From an uncultured Sphingomonas sp. (GTDB taxonomy: Bacteria; Pseudomonadota; Alphaproteobacteria; Sphingomonadales; Sphingomonadaceae), in contig NZ_CALMAW010000033.1 of assembly GCF_937859915.1 (NCBI RefSeq), positions 1 to 54,775 on the forward strand: a DNA stretch of 54,775 nt, in the 5' to 3' direction. The notes under the pieces were generated by a model. It searched no databases. It saw only the letters and a list, made by a program, of their open reading frames with translations, and was not told the DNA's origin. The number at the start of each line of letters is the position of its first letter. The first letter of the stretch is position 1. The position numbers and the translations under genes were made by a program. Below are positions 46,202 to 54,133 of this stretch, one piece after another.

Positions 46202-46692
46202 CAGCTCAGCACCGCGCGCATCGTCTCATGCGATTCGGCCGAACCGTCGAGCGCGCGGTTGAAACGCTCGGCGATGCGCCAGCCATCGGCGGTGCGCTCC
46301 AGCGTCCAGCGGTTGATCGCCGCGCGCCAGAGATACCAGCGCTCGCTCTCGCGGAGCACGACGAAGGAATAGCCGACCGCTGTGGCGGTGTCGCCGTCGA
46401 TCGTGATCCGGGGCGTGGCGGTAAGGTGTGCGCAGCCGGTCTCGACCAGCGCCTTGTGGCCGGCGGTCTCGTACATCGCGACGAGATCGTGCGGCGCCGC
46501 GATCCGCGTGCCGCCGCTCAGCCCGCCGCTGAAATTATAGCCGCCGCCTTCGACCCACAGGGCGGCGGCCGGTCCCGACGCGCCGCTGTCGACGAGCGGG
46601 CCGTAGCTGTTGAGCAGTCCGAGGATCTCGAGTTGGTCCTCGGCGGCGCGCAGCCGGCGTTCGAGGCGCCTCAGCCGCTGTTCGACGTCCAA
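46201..46692 (-). CDS. SnoaL/NTF2-like protein
   Basis: 163 residues starting with a charged helix (DVEQRLRRLERRLRAAEDQL) and then an NTF2-like domain (ILGLLNSYGPLVDSGA, TRIAAPHDLVAMYETAGH, WRIAERFNRALDG). This bulky form with RLxxLE heptads is frequent among bile-acid dehydratase-like or hydratase-like proteins of aromatic and steroid clusters. It overlaps the CMD-family gene by 22 bases. Confidence 0.82.
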   Translation of the reverse strand: MDVEQRLRRLERRLRAAEDQLEILGLLNSYGPLVDSGASGPAAALWVEGGGYNFSGGLSGGTRIAAPHDLVAMYETAGHKALVETGCAHLTATPRITIDGDTATAVGYSFVVLRESERWYLWRAAINRWTLERTADGWRIAERFNRALDGSAESHETMRAVLS

Positions 46693-47375
46693 TCCTCGCC
46701 CTCCCCAGGTTTTTGCCGCGCGGCAGGTTTGGCACCGGACGCGGTGACGAGATCGAAGCCGATCGGATCGATGCCGTCCTCTATCTCGATGCCGAGCGCG
46801 GCGATCGCCCAGCTCAGCATCACATAATTACCGATAGTGAAGACCAGATCGATGATCTGCCGGCGGTCGAACGGGGCTGCCAACGCGGCCCAGGTCCGGT
46901 CCGACAGCTGCGACGATCCGTGAAGTTCGTCGACCGCGCGCAGCACTGCGCGATCGATGTCGTTCCAGCCCGGTGCGTCGGGCCCAATGCCGATCGCGGC
47001 GATCTCATCGAGCGTGAAGCCGAGGGTTACCGCGTAGCCGACATGATAGTGCCATTCATAGGCCGAGCGGACCAGCCAGGCGACGCGCAGCACGACCAAC
47101 TCGCGCGCCCGCGCCGGCAGCGTCGAATCGATCAGCAGGTGCTGGCCGAAATGATAATAGGACAATGCCAGCGCGGGATGATGCGCGAGCACCATCACCA
47201 TGTTCGTCTTCGAGCCGTTCTCGCGCGCACCAGGTTCGCCCCAGAAGGCAAACACGTCGCGCGCGGCCTCGGTCCACTCCGCACGCGGCAGCACTGGCAT
47301 CCGCGCTGCTGCTGCGCCACTGCGCGGCCGATCCTCCTCTGCCTGACCAAGGTTCATCGGGTTAGGCATATGCAT
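46671..47375 (-). CDS. Carboxymuconolactone decarboxylase (CMD/AhpD)-family protein
   Basis: 234 residues. The CMD region is visible as LPARARELVVLRVAWLVRSA followed by YEWHYHVGYAVTLGFT, but the AhpD CxxC is absent and EWHxH replaces it, as in many catabolic members. Starts at 47375, 47369 or 47357 (MNLGQ) are possible; the first is used. First gene of the leftward cluster, divergent from the SDR at 47536. Confidence 0.85.
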   Translation of the reverse strand: MHMPNPMNLGQAEEDRPRSGAAAARMPVLPRAEWTEAARDVFAFWGEPGARENGSKTNMVMVLAHHPALALSYYHFGQHLLIDSTLPARARELVVLRVAWLVRSAYEWHYHVGYAVTLGFTLDEIAAIGIGPDAPGWNDIDRAVLRAVDELHGSSQLSDRTWAALAAPFDRRQIIDLVFTIGNYVMLSWAIAALGIEIEDGIDPIGFDLVTASGAKPAARQKPGEGEDWTSNSG

Positions 47376-47535
47376 GAATTCCGGCCCATGCGAGTCGGAC
47401 GCCGTGACTATCGCGCTGGTGATGTATCGCCATGGCCGACGCCGGCTCTTGCAAAAAGTTTGAGCGACCGCCTAATCGCCGGAGATCGGACGGAAGATCC
47501 GTGGATGCCGATATGATCAAGCAAAGGGGCTCTGG
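47376..47535. promoter_or_regulatory. Divergent control region of the SDR/SnoaL cluster
   Basis: 160 bases between the CMD and SDR starts. The sequence contains an AT-rich run CTTGCAAAAAGTTTGAG near 47450 and AAAGGGG as the rightward ribosome site. No clear inverted repeat or sigma-70 boxes were found. It must carry both promoters of the cluster. Confidence 0.4.
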
Positions 47536-48288
47536 ATGGACCGTCTGGCCGGCAAGGTCGCCATCGTGACCGGAGGAAGCCAGGGCATCGGGCTCGCCAT
47601 GGCGCGCGTCTTCGCCCGCGAGGGGGCGGCCGTGGTGGTGTCGAGCCGACGCGCAGACGCGATCGAGGCGGCCGCGCGCGATCTCGCCGCATCCGGCGCG
47701 CAGGTGCTGGGCGTGCAGGCCGATGTCGCGCAGCGCGAGGACGTCGAGCGGACGATTGCCCAGACGATCGAGCGGTTCGGCCGGATCGATATCCTCGTCA
47801 ACAATGCGCAGTCGACCCGGCAGGCGAAGATCGAGGACATCACCGACGACTCGATCGCGCTGACCTTCGGGTCGGGCCTGTTCGGGACGCTCTACCATAT
47901 GCAGGCCGCGTTCCCGCATCTGCGCGAGCGGGGCGGGTCGGTGATCAATTTCGGCACCCGGCAGGGCATCTACGGCGAACCGGGCGACGGCATCTATGGC
48001 GCCAACAAGGAGGGGGTGCGCGCGCTGTCCCGCTCGGCGGCGCGCGAATGGGGACGCTTCGGCATCCGCGTCAACGTGATCAACCCGGCGGCGCTGAGTC
48101 CCGCCGCCGAGCGGTTTCTCGAGGCCAATCCGGTACGGATGCAGAAATATCTCGACGAGATCTCGCTTGGTCGCTTCGGCAGCCCCGACGACGACATCGC
48201 GCCGATCGCGCTGTTTCTCGCGAGCGACGAGGCACGCTACGTCACCGGCCAGACAATCAATGCCGATGGCGGCCAGATCATGCTGTGA
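47536..48288 (+). CDS. Short-chain dehydrogenase/reductase with Thr in place of catalytic Ser
   Basis: 250 residues of classical SDR form: TGGSQGIG, VNNAQST (NNAG variant), YGANK, and INADGGQ near the end. At the position 13 residues before the catalytic Tyr, where Ser is usual, the sequence is INFGTRQG, so Thr would serve. AAAGGGG precedes the ATG. First gene of the rightward arm of the cluster. Confidence 0.9.
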   Translation: MDRLAGKVAIVTGGSQGIGLAMARVFAREGAAVVVSSRRADAIEAAARDLAASGAQVLGVQADVAQREDVERTIAQTIERFGRIDILVNNAQSTRQAKIEDITDDSIALTFGSGLFGTLYHMQAAFPHLRERGGSVINFGTRQGIYGEPGDGIYGANKEGVRALSRSAAREWGRFGIRVNVINPAALSPAAERFLEANPVRMQKYLDEISLGRFGSPDDDIAPIALFLASDEARYVTGQTINADGGQIML

Positions 48289-48356
48289 TCCGGCGAAGCC
48301 GATCAAGCGTTGAACAGGCGGCACGAACCGGCGACCGCCCATAAAAGGAGAGCGAC

Positions 48357-48785
48357 ATGGCCAATGAAATGCCCGATCCCGAGACCTATAGCGGATTGTC
48401 GCGCGCGGTGCTGCGCTATAGCGCGGCGTTCGCCGCCATCATGACCAAGGCGAAGAGCGGCGCGCTGTCCGATGCCGATTGGGCGGCGATCGAGGACGTC
48501 GTCGATACCGGCGCTTATGAGCGCATCGGGGTCTTCATGGGGCCGAAGGCGGAGGTCATCGATTGGCCGACCTACAAGCGCTATGTGACGCAATATGCCG
48601 GCGCCGCCGCGTGGGAAGGGACGTTGCGCCACATCACCGAGGTGCCGGGACGCGTGGTGCTCGAGCTCGAGGAGCGCAATACGATCGGCGGCGTCCTCGA
48701 CGTGTCGAACACGGTGACGATCTACGAATTCACCGAGGGCGGCAAGCTGCGGCATCTCGACGTGTATGTCATGCCGCTGCGCTGA
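48357..48785 (+). CDS. SnoaL/NTF2-like hypothetical protein
   Basis: 142 residues, AAGGAG eight bases before the ATG. Helical first half (GLSRAVLRYSAAFAAIMTKA) and strand-rich second half (EVPGRVVLELEERNTIGGVL, TVTIYEFTEGGKLRHLDVYV), a layout that fits the NTF2-like superfamily. Specific function unknown. Second gene of the rightward arm, 68 bases after the SDR gene. Confidence 0.75.
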   Translation: MANEMPDPETYSGLSRAVLRYSAAFAAIMTKAKSGALSDADWAAIEDVVDTGAYERIGVFMGPKAEVIDWPTYKRYVTQYAGAAAWEGTLRHITEVPGRVVLELEERNTIGGVLDVSNTVTIYEFTEGGKLRHLDVYVMPLR

Positions 48786-48829
48786 GCCGGCCTACGTTCG
48801 AGGAGCAGGATGTGCATGGTCCCGACGGC

Positions 48830-49330
48830 ATGACCGATCTCGATCGCCTGGTCGCGATCCAGGCGATCCACGACCTCAAGGCGCGGCGCGACCATGCCGT
48901 CGACCGGAAGGACTGGGCGACCTACGCCGCGCTCCACACCGACGACTATGTCGCGATGTCGATCGGCGACTTGCCTGTTGTCGGCGGGCCGGCGGCGGCG
49001 GCGGCGCTCGACGCGCTGCTCGCGGGCGTCACCACGGTCCATCACAGCCATACGCCGGTGATCGCTTTCAGCGACCGCGACCATGCAACCGGGATCTGGG
49101 CGATGGAGGACAATCTGTTCTGGCATCGCGACGGCGAGAAACAATGGCTGCGCGGATTCGGCTTCTATCATGAGACCTATGTGCGCGGCGCCGATGGCGG
49201 CTGGCGTTTCAGCTATCGGCGTCTCGACCGTACCCATGCCGAAACCTCGCCCGGCGCGGCAGCGCTAGCCGTCGACCGGTCCGGCGAGGCGGCAGCTTTC
49301 GGGCGGCCTAGCGCGGACGCGTGTCGACGA
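48830..49330 (+). CDS. SnoaL-like protein whose frame lacks a proper stop
   Basis: From ATG 48830 the first 130-145 residues fit an NTF2/SnoaL-like domain: LDRLVAIQAIHDLKARRDHA, DWATYAALHTDDYV, LWHRDG-type strand (NLFWHRDGEKQWLRGFGFYH), GWRFSYRRLDRTH. The frame then has no stop until 50713, running through antisense of the esterase and RHH genes, where the text becomes Arg-rich. A one-base shift near 49240-49260 would end it at TAG 49266. So either an indel has removed the stop or the assembly has an error. The end given is where the convergent esterase gene stops, not a real stop codon. Confidence 0.6.
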
Positions 49331-50386
49331 TCAGCCGCCTTGCGCGAGGAAGAAGCGCACCATCTCGCGCGACGCGTCGGGGCCGGTGGGATCGGTATAA
49401 CTGCCGGCGGGATCGCCCCCCGCCCAGGCATGGCCCGCGCCCTGGATCGTCCATTGCTCGAGGCGCGATCGCCCCTGCGGATCGCGGAGGATCCGGCGGA
49501 CGTGGCTGCGTCCGCCCGGCGTGCCGCCCCGGACCGTTTCCAAGGTCAGTGCCGATGCCTCCCCATGTCGGGCGCGCGCGATAATCTCGTCGCTGTTGAT
49601 CTTGTCGACCGTCGTGTCGCGATCGCCATGGAAAGTGATCGTCGGGACGAAGGTCGCCGCGGGACGCATCTGCGTTTGCGCGCCACCGCGCCGCATCGCC
49701 ATCATTGCGCCGGCCATGTCGCTGGCCGCCCCGCACGCCAGCCCGGAATGGACGCCCACCGCCGCATAGAGGTCGGGATAGGTCTCGCCCATGATCGCGG
49801 CCGCCGCGCCGCCTGCCGACAGACCCGCGACATAGACGCGGCGCGGATCGATCGCGTGGCGGTCGACGATCTCGCGCGTCATCCCCGAGATCAGTGCCGG
49901 TTCGCCCGCGTCGCGACGCTGGTCGCCCGACCGAAACCAGTTCCAGCAGCGCGACGCATTGGCCGAGCGCGTCTGTTCGGGATAGGCGACGAGAAAGCCG
50001 TATTCGTCCGCCAGCCGGTTCATGCGCGTGCCGGCGGCGAAGTCATCGGGGGTCTGGGTGCAGCCGTGGAGCATCACCAGCAGTGGCGCGCCGGCCGCTG
50101 CGTTCGCCGGCATATAAAGTTTGTAAGTCAGGCGGCGGTGCGCACCAGCATAGACGAGCGCTTCGAAGCACGGAGATGCGGCGGCTTCCGGCGCGCGCGC
50201 GGATCGATCGATCGGGTCGGCCGTGCCGGGAAGGCGCGCGGGCTGGTGTCGCAGGATGGTGGCATCGCCCACCGGCGCGGATGTCGGTGCGGAAACGAGC
50301 AGGCCGCGCAGCAGCGCCGCGGCCTCGCTCAATCGGCCTTCGCGCGTGAGGCGGGTCGCTTCGAGCATCGATGGGGGCAGGCGCAT
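49331..50386 (-). CDS. PHB-depolymerase-family esterase
   Basis: 351 residues of the extracellular-type LpqC/PHB depolymerase family. Oxyanion motif LVMLHGCTQTPDDFAAGTRM, lipase box GLSAGG with Ser190, catalytic His in GAGHAWAGG. The N-terminal 70 residues are an uncharged linker without a clear signal peptide, which argues for an intracellular or tethered role. Twenty bases after the RHH regulator, so co-transcribed. True substrate may be polyhydroxybutyrate, aromatic esters or acetylated glycans. Confidence 0.9.
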   Translation of the reverse strand: MRLPPSMLEATRLTREGRLSEAAALLRGLLVSAPTSAPVGDATILRHQPARLPGTADPIDRSARAPEAAASPCFEALVYAGAHRRLTYKLYMPANAAAGAPLLVMLHGCTQTPDDFAAGTRMNRLADEYGFLVAYPEQTRSANASRCWNWFRSGDQRRDAGEPALISGMTREIVDRHAIDPRRVYVAGLSAGGAAAAIMGETYPDLYAAVGVHSGLACGAASDMAGAMMAMRRGGAQTQMRPAATFVPTITFHGDRDTTVDKINSDEIIARARHGEASALTLETVRGGTPGGRSHVRRILRDPQGRSRLEQWTIQGAGHAWAGGDPAGSYTDPTGPDASREMVRFFLAQGG

Positions 50387-50406
50387 ATCGGTCTCCGCTC
50401 GATCAA

Positions 50407-50823
50407 TCAGTGGATACGGTCGGCGAGCGCGGCCTTGACCGCGGCGCTCGCCTGCAGCGCGCCGAGTATCGTCAGCGACGCGATCGTTTCGGCCGCAAGA
50501 TCGGCCGAGACGTCATGCGCGATGGTCGCCAGTCCCAACACCCGTATATCCAGTTGCTCGCCCTGGTTCTGCGCCGTCTCGAGCTCGGAACGCGTGATGT
50601 GTCGCAGACCCAGATCGAGCTGCAGCCGCCGGATCGACTTGGTCGCGGCCTCGGCGTGGCGGTCGAGCTGGTTGCGGATCGCAGTGCGGATGAAATCGGT
50701 GCGATTGCCATAAAAGCCTTCGCGGACAAGCAGATCGATATGACCGAGATCGACATAGCCGAGGTTGATCGTAATCTTCTCGCTGTCGGCCTTGGCTCTC
50801 AGCTCTGTCGGCACGCCCGCCAT
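50407..50823 (-). CDS. Ribbon-helix-helix (CopG-like) transcriptional regulator
   Basis: 138 residues. The N-terminal RHH is KITINLGYVDLGHIDLLVRE followed by GFYGNRTDFIRTAIRNQLD; strand plus two helices give a dimeric DNA-binding fold. The rest is helical and of unknown role. It is the first gene of a pair with the esterase. Three copies of a 7-bp half-site at 11-bp spacing lie just upstream of its start, the pattern expected for autoregulation. Confidence 0.85.
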   Translation of the reverse strand: MAGVPTELRAKADSEKITINLGYVDLGHIDLLVREGFYGNRTDFIRTAIRNQLDRHAEAATKSIRRLQLDLGLRHITRSELETAQNQGEQLDIRVLGLATIAHDVSADLAAETIASLTILGALQASAAVKAALADRIH

Positions 50824-51134
50824 ATCGTCGACTCCACCATCCCTGTGGATGGTATATGGATGGTGAAGGACGAATGATCAAGTGTCGGCGTGGCGTCGGC
50901 ATCGCCTGAACGCAGACGCGAGGGAAAGCCGGCGCCCGGACTGACCATGGTGGGCGGTCCCGGCGATCGGTCGCACCCTTGCGTGGCGGACATAGCGTTG
51001 TGATGCGCGCGATCTGAACTCGCACGGGGCTGCCGCGTTCGTGGGGCAGCAACATCTGCGCCATGCAGTCTTTGAGCCGAGGCATTTCCGTGTCGCGGCC
51101 CGATCATATGTCACCGGATTGGGAGGATCAGCGA
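50824..51134. other. Divergent region between the RHH gene and the dehydrogenase-like gene
   Basis: The left end holds the RHH operator (50836-50864). The rest holds no gene I recognise; in-frame ATGs at 51063 and 51108 could extend the downstream gene. A GGAGG at 51122-51126 is its ribosome site. Confidence 0.45.
50836..50864. promoter_or_regulatory. Three-half-site operator for the RHH regulator
   Basis: ACCATCC (50836-50842, inverted), GGATGGT (50847-50853) and GGATGGT (50858-50864). Centres at 50839, 50850 and 50861 are exactly 11 bp apart, one helical turn, so three half-sites lie on one face. RHH proteins bind short tandem sites of this kind. The array lies 13 bases upstream of the RHH start codon. 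Confidence 0.7.
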
Positions 51135-52229
51135 GTGGATCATAGGGTGGGGGCGTTTTCGGTCGATCATGTGTCGGTGATCCGCGACCTCGTCGCGCAG
51201 TGGGAGCGCGAGCCGTGGGACCAGGAGGCGTTTCCCGCCGGGCGGATCGCGGCCTTGCGCGCGACGACCGCATGGACAGCGTTTGCCGGCGTCGCGCCCG
51301 GTCCCGAAGCCCAAGACCTGCTGGATGTCCTTCGCTTGATCGGGCGGGCCGATCTTAGCGTCGGGCGACTGTTCGAGGGCCATGTTAACGGTCTCCAGCT
51401 GGTCGCGACCTATGGCAGCGCCGAGCAGCAACTGACTATGGCGCAGGCGGCGGAGCGGGGCGCGCTGTTCGGCGTCTGGGCGACCGAGCCGACGCCGGGT
51501 CTGCGCATCCTGGAGCTCGGTCCGGACCAATGGCGGCTCGAAGGCAAAAAATCGTTCGCGACCGGTGCCGGCCAAGTCGACCGCGCGCTGGTGACCGCGC
51601 AGCGCGCGGACGGCACCAGGCAGCTCGTCAGCGTCGACCTCTCGACCGAGAAGCAGCGCGCCGATATCGACGGCTGGCGCGTCCGCGGCATGCAGGGAAC
51701 GATCAGCGGACTGTTCGATTTCTCGGGGCTCGTGGTGGGCGGCGACAGTCTGATCGGTGGCCCGGACGTGTATCAGACCGAACCGCGCTTCAGCGCGGGC
51801 GCGTGGCGGTTCACCGCGGTCCAGCTCGGCGCGGTAGAAGGGCTTGCGCGGCATCTGCGCGACCATCTCGTTGCAACCGGGAAGGGCGCCGATCCGATCC
51901 AGCGCGCGCGCTTCGCCGCCTGTATCGTCGCGGTACGCAGTGCCGGCGACTGGGTGCGCCGTGCCGCGCAACTCGCCGAGGCCCAGGCGGACGAGGCGGT
52001 GGCGTTCGTGCTGATGACCCGCGGCGTCGTCGAGGAGGCGGGGCTCGCGCTGATGGAGGCGGCGGCGCGCACGGTCGGCACCGCGTCCTTCTTCACGGGC
52101 AATCCGATCGACCGGATCACGCGGGACCTCGGTCTGTACCTGCGCCAACCCGTGCCCGACCAGGCGCGCGATCGCGCCGCCGCTGCATGGCTCGAGGCGG
52201 ATTGCTGGGGCGAGGATCGCTGGTGGTAG
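51135..52229 (+). CDS. Acyl-CoA-dehydrogenase-like protein
   Basis: 364 residues from GTG 51135, which has GGAGG eight bases upstream (51063 is a longer, less supported start). The middle domain shows GLQLVATYGSAEQQ, GVWATEPTPG and the strands of an acyl-CoA dehydrogenase fold; the C-terminal helices end NPIDRITRDLGLYLRQPVPD. The usual catalytic Glu near the C-terminus is not evident there, so it may be a flavin-dependent oxygenase or a non-canonical dehydrogenase. It overlaps the PIG-L gene start by seven bases. Confidence 0.8.
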   Translation: MDHRVGAFSVDHVSVIRDLVAQWEREPWDQEAFPAGRIAALRATTAWTAFAGVAPGPEAQDLLDVLRLIGRADLSVGRLFEGHVNGLQLVATYGSAEQQLTMAQAAERGALFGVWATEPTPGLRILELGPDQWRLEGKKSFATGAGQVDRALVTAQRADGTRQLVSVDLSTEKQRADIDGWRVRGMQGTISGLFDFSGLVVGGDSLIGGPDVYQTEPRFSAGAWRFTAVQLGAVEGLARHLRDHLVATGKGADPIQRARFAACIVAVRSAGDWVRRAAQLAEAQADEAVAFVLMTRGVVEEAGLALMEAAARTVGTASFFTGNPIDRITRDLGLYLRQPVPDQARDRAAAAWLEADCWGEDRWW

Positions 52230-52978
52230 CGCCGGGCGCGCGCGCCTGGGCACGGCTCGTGCTGCGGGCGCGGCGGACCTCGATCGGCGACGCGGTGCGC
52301 CATGGCCCCTGGTTGGTGATCGCGCCGCATCCCGACGACGAAAGCCTGGGCGCCGGCAGTCTGCTCGCCCAGATCGCCGGCGCGGGCGGCGAGGCGCATG
52401 TCGCCTTCCTCACCGACGGCACCGGATCGCATTGCGGGGCGCCCGGCTGGAGCCCCACGCGCGTCGGCTGGACGCGGGCGGCGGAAGCGCGCGACGCGTT
52501 GCGCCAGCTCGGGCTTGTACAGGCGCCGCGCCATTTGGACTGGCCGGATTCTGCGCCGCACCCCCGCGGCAGCCTTGCCTTCGAGCGCACCGTCCGGTCG
52601 CTCGTCGCATGGTGCCGGTATCGCGGCATCCGCGCGATTGCGGTGACCTGGCGTGGCGAGCCGCATTGCGACCATGAGGCGGCTGCCGAGCTTGCTGCTG
52701 CCGTTGCGCGTAAGCTGCGCGGACGGCTCTACGAATATCTGGTATGGGGATGGACGCTGCCCGATGTCGACAGGCTGCTGCGCGGCTATCGGGCGCTGTC
52801 CGTCGACGTCGCCGGCGGGCGGACGCGACAGCGCCGCGCGATCGCCCGTCATCGCAGCCAGACCGGCACGCGTATTGCCGGCGCGCAGGACCCGTTCCGC
52901 CTGCCCAAGGCAATGAGCGACCTCGCCGCGCGCCCGCGCCTCATCCTGCTCACCCGAAGGAGCCGCCATGCGTCGTGA
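52223..52978 (+). CDS. PIG-L family deacetylase
   Basis: Zinc-dependent N-deacetylase of the LmbE/PIG-L family, 251 residues from the GTG at 52223, overlapping the previous stop. Zinc ligands: APHPDDESLGAGSL (His36, Asp39) and His in HCDHEAAAE. Members remove N-acetyl groups from GlcNAc-linked substrates such as GlcNAc-PI, mycothiol or bacillithiol precursors, or lipid A. Substrate unknown; the methyltransferase beside it suggests an amino-sugar. Overlaps that gene by 11 bases. Confidence 0.88.
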   Translation: MVAPGARAWARLVLRARRTSIGDAVRHGPWLVIAPHPDDESLGAGSLLAQIAGAGGEAHVAFLTDGTGSHCGAPGWSPTRVGWTRAAEARDALRQLGLVQAPRHLDWPDSAPHPRGSLAFERTVRSLVAWCRYRGIRAIAVTWRGEPHCDHEAAAELAAAVARKLRGRLYEYLVWGWTLPDVDRLLRGYRALSVDVAGGRTRQRRAIARHRSQTGTRIAGAQDPFRLPKAMSDLAARPRLILLTRRSRHAS

Positions 52979-53549
52979 AACATCGATCGACCCCGAGTAT
53001 TTCGAGCAGCTCTATCGCGAGAAGGGCGATCCCTGGGGTTTCGAGACCAGCCCGTATGAACAGGCAAAATATGCGCGGACGATCGCGGCACTGCCCGCGA
53101 ACCGGTTCACGGCGGCGCTCGAGGTCGGCTGCGCCAATGGCGTGCTGACCGCGCAACTCGGTGCGCGGTGCGACGCGTTGCTGGCGGTCGACGTGTCCGA
53201 TACCGCGCTCGATGCCGCGCGCGCGCGCTGCGCCGACCTGTCGCACATCCGTTTCGAAAATCGCCGGCTACCGCAGGACATGCCCGACGAACGTTTCGAC
53301 CTCATCCTGCTGTCTGAGGTCGTCTATTATCTCGACCGTAGCGATCTCGACCGCGCGGCCGCCTATCTTCAGCGCGCGACGCGGTCGGGCGGCCACCTCC
53401 TGCTCGTCCACTGGATCGGCGAAACCGATTATCCGCTGAGCGGCGACGAGGCCGTAGACGCGCTGCGCGCGACGCTGGGTGACGGGTTCGCCGAGGTGCA
53501 TGGCGAGCGGCACGACAAGTACCGGCTCGATCTTTGGCGGTGCTGCTGA
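52968..53549 (+). CDS. NodS-like SAM-dependent methyltransferase
   Basis: 193 residues. Class I methyltransferase: ALEVGCANGVLTAQLGARCD (motif I), LLAVDVSDTALDAARARC, FDLILLSEVVYYL (motif IV), and RSGGHLLLVHWIGE. The start DPEYFEQLYREKGDPWGFET resembles the NodS group, which N-methylates the free amine made by deacetylation of an oligosaccharide. Start overlaps the PIG-L stop by 11 bases. No glycosyltransferase follows within the window. Confidence 0.88.
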   Translation: MRRETSIDPEYFEQLYREKGDPWGFETSPYEQAKYARTIAALPANRFTAALEVGCANGVLTAQLGARCDALLAVDVSDTALDAARARCADLSHIRFENRRLPQDMPDERFDLILLSEVVYYLDRSDLDRAAAYLQRATRSGGHLLLVHWIGETDYPLSGDEAVDALRATLGDGFAEVHGERHDKYRLDLWRCC

Positions 53550-53673
53550 GCTCGCGGCTCACGGGTTGCCGCTGACGGTGTCATCGCACCGCTCGCCTGG
53601 CGAGTGATCGGGCCCGATATCGCCGCTGATGCGTTTTCATGACAGCTTAACCCCATAGCGGAAGGACAGCGCG

Positions 53674-53910
53674 ATGAGCGACAAGCAGCCCATGCAGGCC
53701 GACGGCGGTGGTACCACGGCCGGGGATGGCGCCGAGATTGCGTCTCGGCAGGGCGGTGCGGGCGAATCGGGCGGCGGCGCCTACCCCAATCCGCACAGCG
53801 GCAAGCCGGGCAAGACGAACGGACCGGGCTCGTTCCTCGGCCATGGCGGCCAATCCGAGATCGCCTATTCGGGTGGCGCCAATCCGAATGCGACCGCGAA
53901 GGAGGATTGA
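53674..53910 (+). CDS. Small Gly-rich hydrophilic protein
   Basis: 78 residues, low complexity: KQPMQADGGGTTAGDGAEIA, GESGGGAYPNPHSGKPGKTN. No membrane segment or Cys. GGAAGGA lies nine bases before the ATG. Resembles the abundant small disordered proteins of Sphingomonas, perhaps stress related; no defined family seen. Confidence 0.7.
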   Translation: MSDKQPMQADGGGTTAGDGAEIASRQGGAGESGGGAYPNPHSGKPGKTNGPGSFLGHGGQSEIAYSGGANPNATAKED

Positions 53911-53911
53911 T

Positions 53912-54103
53912 ATGTCGGGCAGCGATCGCGATCACGCGGCCGAGCAGGAGAACAGCGCGGCCAATCTTGCCCATCTCGATGTCGACGATACGCCGGTGAG
54001 CGGGCTACCCGGCGGTGTACCGGATGATCTCGAGGGCGAAACCACCGAAGGCGAGGATGACATTCCGCATCCCGATCGCTCGACTCGCGAACCGCAGGAA
54101 TAA
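53912..54103 (+). CDS. Small acidic hydrophilic protein
   Basis: 63 residues, very acidic and disordered-looking: AHLDVDDTPVSGLPGGVPDD, EGETTEGEDDIPHPD. AAGGAGG eight bases before the ATG is a near-perfect ribosome site. It starts two bases after the preceding stop codon's end and is clearly in the same transcript. Confidence 0.7.
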   Translation: MSGSDRDHAAEQENSAANLAHLDVDDTPVSGLPGGVPDDLEGETTEGEDDIPHPDRSTREPQE

Positions 54104-54133
54104 GGTTTCGCGTTTTTTAGACAGGAGTTTCCC

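Noticed and set aside
53590..53680. EcfG-type stress promoter before the tiny genes
   Set aside because: GGGCC followed after 17 bases by CGTT matches the GGAAC/CGTT pattern only partly.
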